From: Dillenia suffruticosa
Taxonomy: Eukaryota; Streptophyta; Magnoliopsida; Dilleniales; Dilleniaceae
DNA: 64,000 bases
Direction: 5' to 3'
Assembly: GCA_033439265.1 (NCBI GenBank)
Contig: JAVTVX010000035.1
Span: forward strand, 8,458,001-8,522,000
A program made the position numbers and the translations under genes. Below the pieces are notes generated by a model. That model was not told where the DNA came from. It ran no database searches and saw nothing but the letters and a program-made list of their open reading frames with translations. Below, piece after piece: positions 63,610 through 64,000 of this stretch. How positions within the stretch are numbered: position 1 is the first letter of the stretch; every line of letters starts with the position of its first letter.

Positions 63610-64000
63610 CTGCAGTTTTACAAAACTTATCAATTTTTGTGCATCTCCGATGGCTTATGGATGAATTCCATCTCGTGGTATTCATAACCTCCACTTGGTT
63701 AAATTTATTTTAGTTTATATTGTTTTATTTATAATATTTTAATTAAAAAATTTAAGAGTTTAATCCAATTTATTTTACATCAAGAGAATTTAAAGTGTCC
63801 GTATGTTAATAATTTTTTATTTTAAAAATTTATGTAATCTCAATGGAGTCCAACCTTAACCATTCCAAACAAGATCGGGCTAAGGTTTTTAGAATTTACA
63901 CAATGGATAAATTTACTTAAATTCACTAAAAAACAAAATTCTAAATCAAAACCTCAGAAATCGTTCATGCGTATTTCATTCCAGTTGGGTAGAAAATTAG
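63610..64000. other. Probable intron/5' part of the right-edge gene
   Basis: AT-rich, ending at the window border. No further exon could be recognised on the minus strand. Confidence 0.45.

Overview
The window is nuclear DNA from a flowering plant. It is AT-rich, its coding signal lies in short exons with GT/AG borders, it is littered with (GA)n/(CT)n microsatellites, it carries short tRNA-derived SINEs with target-site duplications, and its recognisable proteins belong to plant families. The species cannot be named from the sequence alone. All five gene-like loci whose strand can be read, and the one captured exon, lie on the minus strand. Gene density is low and most of the window is intergenic or repeat-derived.

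Layout. (1) 0.5-3.2 kb: an eight-exon VAN3-binding/FORKED-like gene (DUF828 plus PH-like domain) with a one-base frameshift in exon 4; a SINE sits about 220 bp upstream of its ATG. (2) 6.5-21.2 kb: a large repeat-built domain. It holds a 1.05-1.12 kb AT-rich tandem array, many blocks of palindromic minisatellite built on GGTTCTGC/GCAGAACC, a roughly 95-bp interspersed repeat, and in the middle (11.96-14.76 kb) a ten-exon RPA1-like OB-fold/zinc-ribbon gene broken in three independent ways. I read this domain as a decayed transposon-like unit carrying an RPA-like gene, possibly Helitron-related; that assignment is an inference. (3) 25.2-26.0 kb: an atypical bHLH of the IBH1-like type with an intron touching the start codon. 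(4) 26.3-42.6 kb: about 16 kb without a supported gene, with SINEs at 29.4, 36.8 and 40.0 kb and a 200-bp tandem duplication at 34.5 kb. (5) 42.6-42.9 kb: a second, 83-residue non-DNA-binding HLH gene with a TATA box and a microsatellite leader. (6) 43-52.9 kb: no supported gene; a tiny poly(A)-only retro-insertion with a 15-bp target duplication at 51.0 kb. (7) 52.9-59.0 kb: a five-exon gene for an unrecognised 217-residue protein with a duplicated YLKSDSYL motif; its 3.7-kb intron holds a degenerate Ty1/copia polymerase fragment in antisense. (8) 61.1-61.3 kb: a single captured exon of a P5A-type ATPase (PDR2/MIA-like). (9) 62.4-63.6 kb: the last three exons of a conserved-looking but unrecognised gene that runs off the right edge.

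The genes do not form a functional cluster. The two small HLH proteins could act in the same kind of growth-regulating HLH antagonism, but they are 17 kb apart and unrelated in detail. Exon borders were placed by hand from reading frame, splice consensus and family resemblance; no alignment or transcript data were available.
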